A stretch of 64,000 nucleotides of DNA, taken from contig NC_092647.1 in NCBI RefSeq assembly GCF_039555335.1, positions 10,237,274 to 10,301,273 of the forward strand, given 5' to 3'. Every line of letters begins with the position of its first letter. Position 1 is the stretch's first letter. Shown piece by piece: positions 45,701 to 56,765 of this stretch. The position numbers and the translations under genes are program-made. Below the pieces are notes generated by a model that saw only the letters and a list, made by a program, of their open reading frames with translations, had not been told where the DNA came from and searched no databases. The DNA comes from Amphiura filiformis. Taxonomy: Eukaryota > Echinodermata > Ophiuroidea > Amphilepidida > Amphiuridae.

Positions 45701-47282
45701 CCTGTTCTCCACTTTGATGGAATACTCCATTCGGATCTCTGGTTTCTTCAGCTGTTCAAAATCTACCTTCTTCGTGATCTTCGCTCGCTTCAACTTTCTC
45801 AGCTTACAACGAAGTGTGCATACTACTGGAATATGATCACTTCCGCAGTCTGCCCCTGGATGTGTCTTCGCATGTTTCACTGCTCTTCTAAATCTGTCAT
45901 TAATGGTTATGTAATCTATCTGGTTCCTTGTGCGATCCCCAGGGCTCTTCCATGTATATATTCTTCTGGGGTGCTCCTTAAACCAAGTGTTTGTGATTAC
46001 CATGTTGTTTGCTTCACACCACTGCACCCATCTATCACCACGCTCATTTCTTTCTCCAAGTCCAAACTCACCTACTGTTTTGCCATCTTGTCCTTGCCCC
46101 ACCTTTGCATTCAAATCTCCCATGATCAGTTGTATTTCATCTGATTTGCACTGAGACTTTGCTTCCTCCAGTTTTTCATAAAAAGCATCAATCTCCTCTT
46201 CTGTGCTCTCTGCTGTGGGAGCATATACTACAATAACAGAGATATTGAAAGGTTGTCCTTGTAGTTTGACCAGCAAAACTCTCTCACTTACAGTCCAATA
46301 GCCCAGCACACATTTAGCCATATCTGCATCTAGCATTAGCCCAACTCCTTTCTCATGCTTGTCACCACCTGCATAAATCATCTTGAAGTCATCGATTTTG
46401 AAGTCTCCATTATTTGTCCACCTGGTTTCATTTATTCCTAGTACGTTGATTTTAAGTCGGGTCATCTCTTGCTTAACATTTTCCAGCTTCCCACTCTGGT
46501 TAAGAGTTCGCACATTCCAGGTTCCAACTCTGATGATCTTACTTTTTTAAGATGACCTTATTGTTTGAACAGTAGCTAGCTGACGGTCTGGGCCCACCTG
46601 CTCTCCATGGGACACCCTACCGGGCGAGGAGCCGTCCACATTATGTTCCACAGCCCCCTTCACGCCGTTAGTCTCTAACATCAAATTGTGACCTTCCATG
46701 ATTAATCTTGGGAAACAATAAGTGAAGTATTATAAAACAAATACTAACTGTCTTAAATTTGTGTAATGGTGGAAATATGTAATGCAATCAAGCAAACTTA
46801 GTCGGAAATCAGAAATATTGATTTTGAGATATAGCCAAAGAAATATTTCCCTTTGTTTCCTCTTGTTTTGGAAAACTCTTTTATTTCTCATATCTTTGGA
46901 TCTGATTGTTCAATTTCAATGGGGTTTATTGCAAAATGCAGCTTTGTATTAAAAATGCTTATTACTATCCTATAAAAAACTTAAAAAATATATAATCACT
47001 TGGTGAAAGATGTATTATTGTCCATTTCTGGCTTGTGGAATGGAACAATCCTTCGTTCACCTCTTGATTATATTTCAACCATATATAAAATTATAAATCA
47101 TATAATAGCCTTCTGGTGGCCAATCAGCAATCAGTTTTCATTGAGTTAAGCACTTTGTGATTCTTTTTTTCCTTCTTTTCCTCTTACAGATAAATGGTAC
47201 AGAAACAATACCAGTGGAAATTGATGTAGTCAAGAATACCATTACATTAGACTCAAATTTAGAGCAAGAAAAGGCGCAATAA
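36614..47282 (+). CDS. MRPL9: MRPL9, mitochondrial large-subunit ribosomal protein bL9m (6 exons)
   Basis: Seen: exons at 37239-37401, 40046-40200, 41120-41239, 42644-42727 and 47190-47282 join in phase (0, 1, 0, 0, 0) into one reading frame behind a less certain first exon near 36.6-36.76 kb. Their product contains KKLLKLILTENVE, then the bL9 signature DLGVRGDIVLVPK and AVYASPENI, then LGVIVSEDALRLPEEPI, which matches the vertebrate MRPL9 block LGVVVAPHTLKLPEEPI, and ends in INGTETIPVEIDVV. Length is 219 aa if translation starts at 36717, or 233 aa if it starts at 36614 with the donor at 36701; human MRPL9 is 267 aa. Known: bL9m binds 23S-type rRNA at the base of the L1 stalk of the mitoribosome. 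The N-terminus is basic, as expected for import into mitochondria. The last intron hosts an antisense RTE LINE. The call rests on recalled family sequence. Confidence 0.93.
36773..36913. mobile_element. Recurrent palindromic MITE beside the MRPL9 first-exon donor
   Basis: GGGCTATTCCAGATGAAATG to GGGAGATTAAGATCATGTCT, diverged. It begins about 10 bp after the GT at 36762. Confidence 0.8.
37239..37401 (+). CDS. MRPL9: MRPL9 exon 2
   Basis: Encodes TVFTLRRKYPAPPTKLY and, further on, LKLILTENVE. It corresponds to human TVIVERWWKVP through NLELILTQSVE. The acceptor is aaattcag and the donor GTAAGAG; the exon is phase 0 to phase 1. Confidence 0.93.
37640..37830. mobile_element. Recurrent palindromic MITE, full copy in MRPL9 intron 2
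   Basis: GGGCTATTTCAGTTGAAATC at the left, GTATGGTTTTTAAGTGGAAT at the right, with CACTCCCTGTGTGGGAGATT in the right arm. Confidence 0.85.
38022..38378. mobile_element. TTAA-flanked foldback MITE in MRPL9 intron 2
   Basis: TTAAGGTGCTACTATACCCC at the left is inverted against the right end (complement of TTAAGGTGGTATTACACCAC). The arms of about 150 bp include GAATCACTGAAATT. No coding content. Confidence 0.88.
38400..40020. other. MRPL9 intron 2, unassigned
   Basis: No gene. CAGTGCCGGATTTACC at 39118 resembles a hAT terminus, but no matching right end was found. Confidence 0.45.
40046..40200 (+). CDS. MRPL9: MRPL9 exon 3 (bL9 N-terminal domain)
   Basis: Encodes DLGVRGDIVLVPKRQGRAE, LLRYNKAVYASPENIEEF and a segment ending LPLTVSA. 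This is the rRNA-binding bL9 core (LGVRGD plus AVYASPEN). The acceptor is ccctgcag and the donor GTAAGT. Confidence 0.96.
41120..41239 (+). CDS. MRPL9: MRPL9 exon 4
   Basis: Encodes 40 residues, TLKYLENKRLQVDVTCLE through IINAFKNK. The human counterpart is TVKFLKSCRLEVGMKNN through IVARHFFKN. The acceptor is tcttttcag and the donor GTAAGT; the exon is phase 0. Confidence 0.94.
41293..42346. mobile_element. MITE family copy C in MRPL9 intron 4, with nested element
   Basis: Begins GATCTCACACCACCAAAA, ends GATGGTGTGAAATC, and shares GACAGCTATGATGGTTGAAA with copies A and B. It is enlarged by a nested MITE at 41682-41864 and further sequence. It starts about 53 bp after exon 4. Confidence 0.75.
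41682..41864. mobile_element. Small MITE nested in copy C
   Basis: CCACCTAAGTCCA at one end and TGGACTTAGGTGG at the other form exact 13-bp inverted repeats. Confidence 0.75.
42644..42727 (+). CDS. MRPL9: MRPL9 exon 5
   Basis: Encodes LGVIVSEDALRLPEEPIKD and YGTYTIQLT, 28 residues. LRLPEEPI is shared nearly unchanged with vertebrate MRPL9. The acceptor is tttcaacag and the donor GTAAGT. Confidence 0.96.
43454..46699 (-). mobile_element. RTE-type non-LTR retrotransposon (LINE), antisense in MRPL9 intron 5, defective
   Basis: Seen: a minus-strand ORF region with an AP endonuclease (VGTWNVRTL, GINETRW, VVYAPTAE, IMGDLNAKVG, SDHIPVVC), then reverse transcriptase (FIALPKKPGA, RTISLMSH, GFVEDAGTRNAIY, FIDYSKAFDKVRHDQ, GVRQGCVMSPDLFN, YADDTVLLAE), then the C-terminal part with YGSEAWSITTDIKRR and FGHL-like LKFLGHILRK, typical of RTE/BovB proteins. 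The 3' end runs into (AG)n at 43454-43480, a microsatellite tail of the RTE type. Defects are a stop at about 46547 between an upstream in-frame segment (ATG 46699) and the endonuclease, a 1-nt frameshift near 44320 ahead of YADD, an in-frame TAG at 43933-43935, and a 217-bp insertion. The copy is nearly full length but cannot make a whole protein. Clade assignment is from motif recall. Confidence 0.9.
44741..44957. mobile_element. hAT-type MITE inserted in the LINE reverse transcriptase
   Basis: Both flanks carry the 8-bp duplication CTCATAAG (44733-44740 and 44958-44965). The ends are inverted: CAGCGTTCGAAATTT at the left and the complement of CAGTGTTCGAATTT at the right. An 8-bp duplication with CAG ends is the hAT pattern. 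The interior is built of repeated ggttgtccg/cggacaacc modules. Removing element plus one duplication (225 nt) restores the LINE frame. Confidence 0.92.
46770..46990. repeat. Dispersed repeat, copy 1
   Basis: CAATCAAGCAAACTTAGTCG and ATATTGATTTTGAGATATAG recur inverted in 50440-50680. It lies in MRPL9 intron 5 upstream of the last exon. Confidence 0.7.
47190..47282 (+). CDS. MRPL9: MRPL9 exon 6 (C-terminus and stop)
   Basis: Encodes INGTETIPVEIDVVKNTI and ends NLEQEKAQ followed by TAA. The human protein reads VNGLDTVRVPMSVV here and has a longer tail. The acceptor is ctcttacag. The preceding intron is about 4.5 kb because of the LINE insertion. No AATAAA was seen in the first 150 bp after the stop. 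Confidence 0.94.
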   Translation: MNGTETIPVEIDVVKNTITLDSNLEQEKAQ

Positions 47283-48339
47283 TAGTAACTGTAATAGTAA
47301 TTGTTGTCAGATACTGTACAATTACCTACAAGGTGTTTACATGAATGTCTTTAATGATATCTAGGTGGTATGGACTAAAAAGACATAATTTGTTTTCTCA
47401 TCATCAGTTGTAGCATATTCAGGTATACAAGACTGTGGTTTTCTAATCGGGGCTGTAAATGCCATTGCAGTATTACAAATAAGCCAATATTTTCAAGAGC
47501 CATTCTGTCCCTTAAGTCTGAATATCCATGATGGCCCCAGTCAATTTCTAAAGGCCGGAACTCAATTGTAATTGACTCATAATACATGTACATGTGTAAC
47601 AGTCCTGGACACAGGATTTATTTGGGGGTAGGGTGCGAGACCTTTTTTGAATGAAAAATGTGCTTGCACAGCTTAGTTGTGTACAAAAAGTGGACCTAAA
47701 GCCCTCTAAAATTGCTCTTTCCGACTTTTTGAACTCCTTGTCACCATAAAGTGGACCTTTTGTCATTTTTTCTCCTACTTTTGGACCTTTTCATTGGAAC
47801 AAATAGCAGTAAGTGGATCTTTGCTGCCACACTCCTTGCATAGAGGCCTGGCATAACAGTTTGAATATTTCAATGTTATCCTGGTCCACATTGTAGTGAC
47901 ACTTTTATAAGATTTCAATGGGTAATGCCAAATAGCAAGGAGGTATTGAGTTCATATGCATTCTTTGTGGCTTATGTGGGCACCAGGACACTAATATGTG
48001 TAGTGTTACAGCAGCCTGTTGTGATTTTCACAGGGTTTTTTGCAGGAGGGCCTGCCTTATGCTCATGCTATCTCAACATTATGAAGCAACAGCCAGAAAG
48101 TTATCTAGGCAGCAGTATTTAGTCGTCGTAGTGAATATGTCACACATTACAGTCAGACTACTCTGAAGTACAAAGTACCGACGCGGACACACACATTGTG
48201 CCGACTTTGAAGGCACGCATACCTCCAGCAGAGAGGCAGCACTGTGCACTGTTTACGCGCGATGTATACACGCGAGTTGGCACTTTGCACTTTAGAGTGG
48301 ACAAACTGTAGTTACTGGTTCATGCTTGGTTTGCACACC

Positions 48340-48460
48340 TGTTGTTTATAATTGGCGAAAATTATTCACTTACGTGTGCACCAGTCACACATTACGCAAC
48401 TAGTGTATGGGCTGCACCCAACTGCATGTACGCCATTCTATATCAATACATACTGTTGAG
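48340..48460. repeat. Dispersed repeat, copy 1
   Basis: GGCGAAAATTATTCACTTAC, GCACCAGTCACACATTACGC and TCTATATCAATACA all recur in order at 62745-62910. Confidence 0.7.
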
Positions 48461-48724
48461 GTAAAGCCAAACAACTTCAGCAACCCATTGTTGTGATAAT
48501 TTTGATAGTGGTTCCGAACACAGATAGTGTGACCCAGTTGACCTGGCAACAATCGATTTTTGACATCACACTACAACAGCGAAATACTGTTGACTGTAGC
48601 CTCTTTCTACTTGTGACACTGCAAAACATGAACACTATTTACTGGTATTTAGCAGTATGCATTGCCATATTAGAAAATGCTGAGGCACCTTGTCTATCAA
48701 AAAATCTGTGACTGCTTGTATAAT

Positions 48725-49132
48725 CAGTGGCGTAGCTGGGATTTTTTCCAGAGGGGGGTGGGGCAAGCCTGTATGGGGCGGGGGCCCAAATCCACCAAAC
48801 AAAAATTTTGCCGCCCCTTCCTCAAAAAGGTTGACCCAATTTTTTTTTTCGGTGGTTTGAAAAAGTGAAGAGCAAAAAAAAAAAGGAATACAAGGGTTAG
48901 TGACTTCATTTTGATATAATATAGTTCCATTTTTTAACAAAATTTTAAAATTGTTAAAATTCTATCCGCACCTTAGATGGATTCTCTTTCTCTTTCTTTT
49001 CCCCTTTTTTTCCATCTCTATCACTCCTTTATTATTTTGCCCTGCACTAGGGGGGCCCAAATCGGGCGGGGGGACAAATAGGCATTGCCAGGGGGGAAAT
49101 TGCCCCCCTGCCCCCCGGCAGCTACGCCACTA
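48725..49132. mobile_element. hAT-type MITE
   Basis: The 8-bp duplication TGTATAAT is at 48717-48724 and 49133-49140. The ends are CAGTGGCGTAGCTGGG and the complement of TAGTGGCGTAGCTGCCGG. The sub-termini are rich in G and C homopolymers. Confidence 0.93.
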
Positions 49133-49142
49133 TGTATAATTC

Positions 49143-49342
49143 AAGTTGTATCAAAATAATTGGTACCCATCAGTTGTCATTGATAATGGATACAAATACT
49201 TCTCTGATTAATTGTATAACAAGTCATGCATTCTGGACATTTCAAGAGTATCCTATGTGGCATTTTGAAATGGCAGGCTTTTCAATAAACATCAAAATTG
49301 ATGGGTACCATTCCGTACCAATCATTTTGATACACCCTGTAT
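49143..49342. mobile_element. MITE ending in ACACCCTGTAT
   Basis: TATCAAAATAATTGGTACCC at the left is inverted against GGTACC...CCAATCATTTTGATACA at the right. It lies next to the target duplication of the hAT element at 48725. Confidence 0.7.
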
Positions 49343-50109
49343 GAGCATTAGACAGAAATGTTGCCAACAAAAGTTACATAATTGTGACACAATCTGGTCC
49401 ACGTAGGCCAAAGGTGGCAAATTTAAAAATTGAGATAAAGGCCAAAATATGGAGTAAAAAATTATAGTAACTCAATTGTCAAAAATACCTTCTTTGGCCC
49501 CCATGGAGCAGATCATGTCACAATTTATCTTGTCATGTATTCATTTTGAACCAGTAAAGAAATCATTTGTTTTCTCAAAAATGATTATAATGTAAAATTT
49601 ATCTTACAAGGCGCAGTAGTCATGAGAAACTACTAGAATAAAACCACACAAACAACAAATCTTTGTTTATAGTTTTATTAACATTGAAGTGCCTTAGAAA
49701 CATAATATATATTCCATTCATATATAAATCTATATATTCCTCTTGTTTGACAAATCCAATGTTAACCATATCATAGGTTTTCTCATACTGATGAATGCAT
49801 AAGTATAAACCAGAGAAAATATCATACCCTACCCAGAATACTTTGCAACATGACTCATTACAGCAAATGACACCCCGTTGTACATGTTTCCTTTGCTTTT
49901 ATATTGAGAATAGACTGGCTAAGCATGGGTCGATAGTCATCAAATAAACATGGTGCAAGATTTAGATGTACTCTACTCTGTTCATTGAGGTATGTTTTGT
50001 CACTATTGACCCCTATTGCACTGAGAAAATCAGTACAAAAAATTGAAATGGTGGAAATGCATTATGGGAAGTGTAAGATATCTTCTTTGGTTGCTGCTCA
50101 TGTTCTGTG

Positions 50110-50415
50110 AATCAATATTCTGTCGGTTGGAGTGTTGTCATAACTTGGCTATTCCATGGATATCTACAACCTCCCTCTGACACTGGAGTGAAAGATTACT
50201 GTTGCGGTAAATGGGAATGAATTTGGAACAGCAGCTTTGTTCCAAACTTGTAACATATTGTTCAATTTGATATTCTCTCAAATTCAATCCCTTGTGTGTC
50301 AAAACAAATAGAACTAACAGAAATTATTCACTCCAATGCATAGTTTTACTTCAGCGACACTCCAGATCTGTGAAGTGATAGATGGAGCAAAACCTTGACC
50401 GACAGAATATATCGA
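50110..50415. repeat. Inverted-repeat element
   Basis: AATATTCTGTCGGTTGGAGT at the left is mirrored by TTGACCGACAGAATATATCG at the right. ATTCTGTCGGTC also occurs inside the 749-1444 element. Confidence 0.6.
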
Positions 50416-50439
50416 TTTTTTATAGTGATCTGATAATAT

Positions 50440-50680
50440 GTGGAGTGGTCAAGCAAAATCAGCCGGAAGTCGGACATATTTAATTCTCAGTTTCTTATAG
50501 GATTGTAAACAGCATTTGCAAAGCCACATTTTGCAGAAAACCCTATTGAATTTGGACAACCAGTTCAAAAGATATAAGCAGTTAAAGAGTTTCTAAAACA
50601 ATAGGAAACAATGGCTATATCTCAAAATCAATATTTCCGACTTTGACTGATTTTGCTTGCTTTATCACATCACATATATC
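50440..50680. repeat. Dispersed repeat, copy 2
   Basis: The inverse of 46770-46990: CTATATCTCAAAATCAATAT and GACTGATTTTGCTTGC. Its two ends are weakly inverted to each other. Confidence 0.7.
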
Positions 50681-51303
50681 AGTATGATGAAACCACTGAA
50701 TGATATTTGTTATATTTTCCCATCTAAAACCTCTGTCACCAAACACACACCTTGTCACCAAACACACATCTCACATTGGTCACAAATGGACTAAATCCCC
50801 AAGGATACAAATACCGTGGTCAAAACCCAGGGTCAAAACACACACATGGTCTTAAAGGCACCACATCGAATTTGTCCGATTAGGTCCCGATGACTCTATC
50901 ATACCCTGGTGATGCAATTGTATCAAGCATAATAATTATACTCTGGTTGCTCTACGAAAAAGATATAAAAATCAAAACCACTAATCCCTCCAATTAGCTC
51001 CTGCTGATTTCCCATTATTTAATACACACCTATGACGTCGCGCTATTGTTTTACCGCTCCATTATTTTCCACGAATGGAGCGATGATTACAATAACACGC
51101 CATTCGTAATGCCTTTCTCTTTTTTCTGAGACCAAATACTTCTCAGTGAAAGAGTACTGGCATTTACGAATGTAGTGTTAATAACAATTGCACTTTCGAA
51201 AAGCAAGTATTTGCGAAAAGTGCAGTATTGTTATCATCACTTCATTCATGCAAAACAATGATACGAAAAACAACAAGACAATGATTTTCATTAATACAAT
51301 AAA

Positions 51304-51882
51304 TTAAGGAAGCGGATAGCAACATTTGCATAGTATTGTTACGGGACCTGAAAGCACATCAGACATATCGAATTGCATAAGGAATGTCCTTCTGATATCA
51401 AATAATTTTGATTTTGTGAAATTCGCGATAGTATAATACACATTTTATAGCAAATTATTAGTCCTCAAGTAAACTTTATAAATCTAATGACATGTAATTA
51501 AACTGTATGTAGCTGGGATGAAAAGCCGACCATCAATTGAAAATTTTGAACTTTCATATTGAACATAAACATTTTTCCAAAAAGACCTACATTTTGTTTA
51601 GTGTTTTGAGCTATTATCTTCAATAATGAAGGTCAAAATTTTCATATGATGGACGTATGCTGTTCACCCAAACATATCGTTAGATTTATACAATTACTTT
51701 GAGGACTTTTAAATTTCGAAACTATAAATTTTAATAATTTGCCATAAAATGTGTATTATATCTCGAATTTAAAAAAATCAAAATTAAGGACATTCCTCAT
51801 ATTCAAATTGCAATTCGATGTGTCTGATGTGCTCTCAGGTCCCACAAAAAATACGTGAAAACGTCGCTATCCGAGCCCTTAA
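51304..51882. mobile_element. TTAA-flanked foldback element, copy 2
   Basis: Same family as 20431-21106: TTAA at both ends, sub-terminal GATAGCAAC/GTCGCTATC, and the shared blocks AAAGCCGACCATCAATTG and CACATCAGACATATCGAATT. The arms are more diverged than in copy 1. Confidence 0.86.
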
Positions 51883-52144
51883 ACATAAATTTACAATGCA
51901 ATCTGTGAAAAGCAAGGCAAGATCATAACGGACAGGTTAAATTGTTGGCTAAGTTGAAGGCCTACTTATTATGCAAGATATGTTTTAGCCTCACTTTGGA
52001 AAATACTTATTTTAGGCTTTAGACCCGTATACTTTTAATTATTTGGACCTTTCTTTCCACGCTCAATTTAGGTAAAAAAGGGAAGTTAAACATGTTTAAA
52101 TATGTTTATAACATTTTTTCTTCTTTATATTTTTATACTACGTT

Positions 52145-52755
52145 TTCAGTGTCTTACTCCCTATTCCAGAAAAATACAGAACTAATTTTTTTAAATAAAA
52201 AAAATATTGTCATGTTTTGCCAAATGAAACATAGCTAAATCCTAATCCTTTAGCTAGTCTGGCAATAAAAGTCAAATTTCAATATTTGGTCAATTTGAGG
52301 TAAAATGGTCCCAAAACATGCAATTTTGCATGTTTTCTTACAATTGTAGTGACAAAATTGTAAGACTTGGCACAAGTCTAAGCATTCAAAATCTTCATAG
52401 GCTAAGAGTTAGCTCATAATTTTAATATCACATGTCATTTTTGCTAATTGGATATTAAAAAGATTGGAAAATGTGTTTTCCAAATTATTAGAAAGCATGA
52501 ACTTGAAATTAGTCTTTGTTCAAGTCTTTGGGCCTGACTGTCACAGAATACGAAAAAGGTCGAAAAACACCCTAAAAATGTTTTTGGCCCTTATTTCCAA
52601 AAATTGACCAAATATTAAAATTTGACTTTCATTGCCAGTTAGGACTATAACCTAAAGGATTAGGATTAAGCTATGTTTCATTTGGCAAAACTGGATAATA
52701 TATTTTAATCCAAAAAAATTATGTATTTTTCTGGAATGGGGAGTAGGTCCTACGT
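52145..52755. repeat. Foldback repeat with about 150-bp arms
   Basis: TTTTGCCAAATGAAACATAG, CCTAATCCTTTAG and TCAATATTTGGTCAATTT in the left arm are matched by inverted copies at 52600-52740. The middle repeats CATGCAATTTTGCATG. Confidence 0.85.
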
Positions 52756-53029
52756 ATAATTTGTTATTTGGGCAACATACTGCTACATTCTGTACCTATG
52801 CATTTAGGCCTATCAATCTGTTTATTTTTTAATTGTTTGCTTTGGGCATGTTTAATAATGATAAAAGCCACAGTAGGCCTATTTTCTGTATATAATTTTT
52901 ATTTGGCTTTCGTACAAGCTGCGTTTTGTTTCATCTGACGGTATTTTGGCATGCTTGAATATCGATCAGCATGATCAGTAGGCCTATCCGATAATTAATT
53001 TTATAATGTTACGGATACTCCATGGGTCT

Positions 53030-53490
53030 GGAAGTTGAGGTCGGAGCTTTTATTTCGCGTCGAAGGCGGCGAAGTTTTCTTCTTTTTGGGGGGGGGTGGT
53101 TGTTGGTGATGGTGGTGTGTTGGTTTTTTTTCCCTCGAAGTACAGGGACATGAAGGTAAAATGGTTTGTAATACATATAGGGCCAACCAAGTTGTAGTAA
53201 CTACAAATTTCGAACGTTTGAGGACTTTTAAACTCTAAACACTAACAATGTTTAATATTTAAACATGGCGTTTAAGAAATCGTTTATATCGTCAGTGTGT
53301 GCGATTTAGAGTGCGATTATTTGAAAAGGGAATGAAAGTGTTAGATTTTATTTTGGATTTGTAAGGGGACTGGAAGCTGAAGTCGGGGCTTTTATTTCGC
53401 GGCGAGGGCGGCGAAGGTTGTTTTTTTTGTCGCCAAGTTCAGGGACATGTAGGCCTAGGTAAAATGGGTTATAATAGGGCCAACCAAATA
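53030..53490. repeat. Direct repeat pair
   Basis: GGAAGTTGAGGTCGGAGCTT and TTTATTTCGCGTCGAAGGCG at 53028-53075 return at 53370-53415, diverged, with AGGGACATGAAGGTAAAATG in both. The function is not apparent. Confidence 0.7.
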
Positions 53491-54519
53491 AAACAAAGTT
53501 TACACATTTACAATTCTCTTACCTTTCTTCGCCAAAAGAAGAATCATGCCTGATTTAAGTCCTTAAATGCTGAGAATCAACGATTATATCCTCGGAATGG
53601 TTCCATCATTACAATTATCTAGTCCGAATAATCAGACCCAGAACAAAATATTAATTTCTGACATGATCCTGTTCTGATCCTGTACGGCACTAACAATTAT
53701 CCAAATTCAACGAAGCTAAAAAATAGTGTTCACAACTGCATGGTTGCTCAGGTATAGCGGCAGGTCTAGGTTTCTTGAGGTACACTACTGTTATGACCAT
53801 TTTGCCAATTTTCCTTATTATGCAAAATAGAGACCTCAACGCAGCTACTTCAATAGTTAACACATTAGAAGTGGGCATAAAGACCTATTGATGGTCTAAT
53901 CACTTGAATGATTTTGCAAATCTACGTTTATTTAATTTGTGTAACAAACATTTTAAATCTTTATAATTCAAGAGGGTGGTTACGGATGATTTGAACTAAA
54001 CACCTGGATCGTGATGGGTAATTCTATAGAAATTTTACATAAAGCTAAGTCAATGTATTTTTCAATCGCACCTGCACAATCATTGTTATTATTACGGTAT
54101 CAATCTGCAATTGATCAATTTGTAAATGAGCAACCTATTTCTATAACACTCCATTCGTGGAAAATAATGGAGCGATAAAACAATAGCGCGACGTCATAGA
54201 TGTGTATTAAGAACTATCAAAAAGTGTGCCAACAGGTTTCATAATAACATTATTACATAGCAAATTTCTATCTTTTGGATTGTCTGCTGTGGTTTATCAT
54301 TGGGGTGGGCTTGTCCAGCTGGAAGTGGAATTGACCAAAGGGGGTAATTATCAGTAATTGGGCCTGGATTAATCCCCTTTTTCGTAGCAAAAGCCAACTA
54401 TAACATTGGTATCTAGCGCTATAATTTTTCATTTAAATAAAAAATGAAAGCGCTATGCAAATGTTCAGGGTATGATAGAAAGCCTATCGGGCATCAATAG
54501 TACTGTAGGACCATATGAG

Positions 54520-56765
54520 ACATTGTGCTCAGGCTACAACCACAGGCGGGTTAACAAGAAACACCCACATCAGTAACTTTTACGATTTAGTGATAAATAT
54601 TGTGATAAAATACAAGAATGATATTTTTTGAAGAAATTTCAAAAAATTTGAGGTTACTGAGCAGAAGTACACCACATTTCGCCATAATTTATTCTAGAAA
54701 CGCTTGCTGTTAGAATAAGAAAAATTTTAATGCTAAATTATTGCACATTCTAGGGAAGCGTGGTTACTGTTTTGAAATAACCGAGTGAGAGGTTTTTCAA
54801 GAAAATATTTTTCCTGTCAAAACTGAAGCATCCTCTGTATAAAAGAAAATATGAATATTAACTGCACATCATATATAACTATTCGTGATACCCAATTGTG
54901 GCATATTTGAGGTCGTTTATGAGGCAGAGAATTTTATTTCAATTTTATATACGCCAAAATATTTTTTTAATTGAGCAAGAATAAGGATAGAAAAACGTTA
55001 AAAATCCTATGTATAAATAACATTAGACCCGGCAAAAGATTACTGTTTCGCTTTTTATGGTATTCTAATCTTTTATTTCCGAAGAAACATTTGGGGTCTA
55101 AAATGGATTTTTATGTAATTGATAAAAACATCGAACGTGTATACAAGAAAATGGTAGGTTCCTCTATAGTATTTTACTGACCATGCTAATGTACTGACAC
55201 CGATGCAAGAGCACATGTCAAAATCGATATAATGTATTGTCCATATAGACGCGCATTTATCATTTATTATTGTTGGATTAACAACAATTGAGCGCTATTA
55301 ATACACATTAATGTTTTTAGGCAAATAAAATTCCAAAATATGGTACGTTTTCTGATTTTGCTTGTCACGTGGTAGGCCTATATTGAAGTTGCGATTATAT
55401 CTTCAAATAAGTTTCAAATGGATTCCATCAAGACAAGTGGCCGAGTGGTCTAAGGCGCTAGGCTCATAGAGCATATCGAAAGCGGCGTGGTCCGACGTGA
55501 GTTCGAACCCCGCCTCTGCCAAACTTTAATAGAAGTAATATTAAAATTTAACTTTTTTTAAATTTCATATTGGGGAAATGTGACTGGGAGAATTTATGTA
55601 TGGCGTGGAGTGGTGTGGAGCAGAAGATATGATACTATCATTTATTCACTAAATGCAGCTAGGACCTGCAACTGACTCACATCATTTGACTGTGAATTTA
55701 ATTGAATCTTTGATGAGCAAATCTTTGTTCACTGAAACCAGTTTCTTTTCTTTTCATTTTGGGTCTTTTGACAAAATATTGTGTAAATCTGAGATCTGAG
55801 AAATCATTGACCATCCACCACCCTAAATCATCATTTTATTATTGTTTGCTTAATTAAATAGCCAATCTTTTCCTACGAATCTTATGTACTTTTTTGGCAA
55901 ATATTATTATATTATTTATATTCCACAATTTGCAATTTTGAGTCTTCATATAGAATAGACCTTTGCATAAAAGAACATAATTATTCATATGTTTTTATTT
56001 TCCCAGTAATTGTCTAAAAAAAGGTGAAAATTAGTGTTCTGTGAAAATGACCATGGTGACTTTTACCGTATAACAATGTGCCCTTTGACCTCAATGTTTA
56101 ATCGATATAAATCTAGTAACTACATGTACTGTGATGTACAACATGCACACTGGCAACATACATGTAGTACTACATGGTTACATCTGAGGGTAGTGCATGT
56201 GGCCATTTGGGTATGTGCTACAAACATGAGTCACATTATGGGGCATTTGGTATAATCAATGGCCACTCTTTCTAGGCCAATTTTGGTACATGGTAATCAT
56301 TGGGTAATTTTGTCCAAAATTTCAAAAAAACAATTAAAAAATACTCCCAATTTTCCCCCAAAATTTGGTGAAAATTGTAAAAACTCTTGACAATTTGTGC
56401 TAAATTTGGCCAAAAAAGTTTGATGGGTAACAATTTCATTAATTGGTATACATGTAGTGGTGGGTCCTGGGGGTTACTATAACATCATAACCAGTACATT
56501 AATGTACAATATCATATATCAAGGTGTTTAGACTACTGTATACGCTCTTAATATTTGTTTTATTTTCACAAAATTTTGCGAGTGGATGTGCAGTGAAGTT
56601 ACTTTACACATACATAAATTATCCTGTTAAACATTTTGTACACAAAAATTACACCGTATACAATTATTAAAAGCACATAATTTTCTTGCTGTGTGCTTCA
56701 ATAATGCCAAGGTTACAGAATGTACAGTAAAAAGGCTACATTACATCAAGAACCCTCTCTTATAG
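54520..56765. other. Intergenic, little recognised
   Basis: AT-rich. Only the tRNA-like sequence at 55431 stands out. Confidence 0.5.
55431..55521 (+). pseudogene. tRNA-like sequence (Leu-like), degenerate
   Basis: TGGCCGAGTGGTCTAAGGCG is a textbook class II D arm with box A. GAGTTCGAACCCC is box B, and CTCTGCCA resembles a tRNA-Leu 3' end. The 5' arm AGACAAG pairs poorly with CTCTGCC and the anticodon arm is disturbed. It may be a pseudogene or a tRNA-derived SINE. Confidence 0.6.

Larger units (their letters stand above)
50870..54515. repeat. Composite block framed by diverged inverted repeats
   Basis: CTATGACGTCGCGCTATTGT, TTTTACCGCTCC and ATTATTTTCCACGAATGGAG (51030-51080) recur inverted at 54147-54200. 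Farther out, TCTATCATACCCTG and CTACGAAAAAG are also paired. The 3.6-kb interval looks like a large non-autonomous DNA element. It holds the TTAA foldback copy 2, another foldback and a direct repeat. No transposase was seen. Confidence 0.65.

Noticed and set aside
45441-46154. Plus-strand ORFs of 74-150 codons
   Set aside because: They are antisense readings of the RTE LINE endonuclease and reverse transcriptase region.
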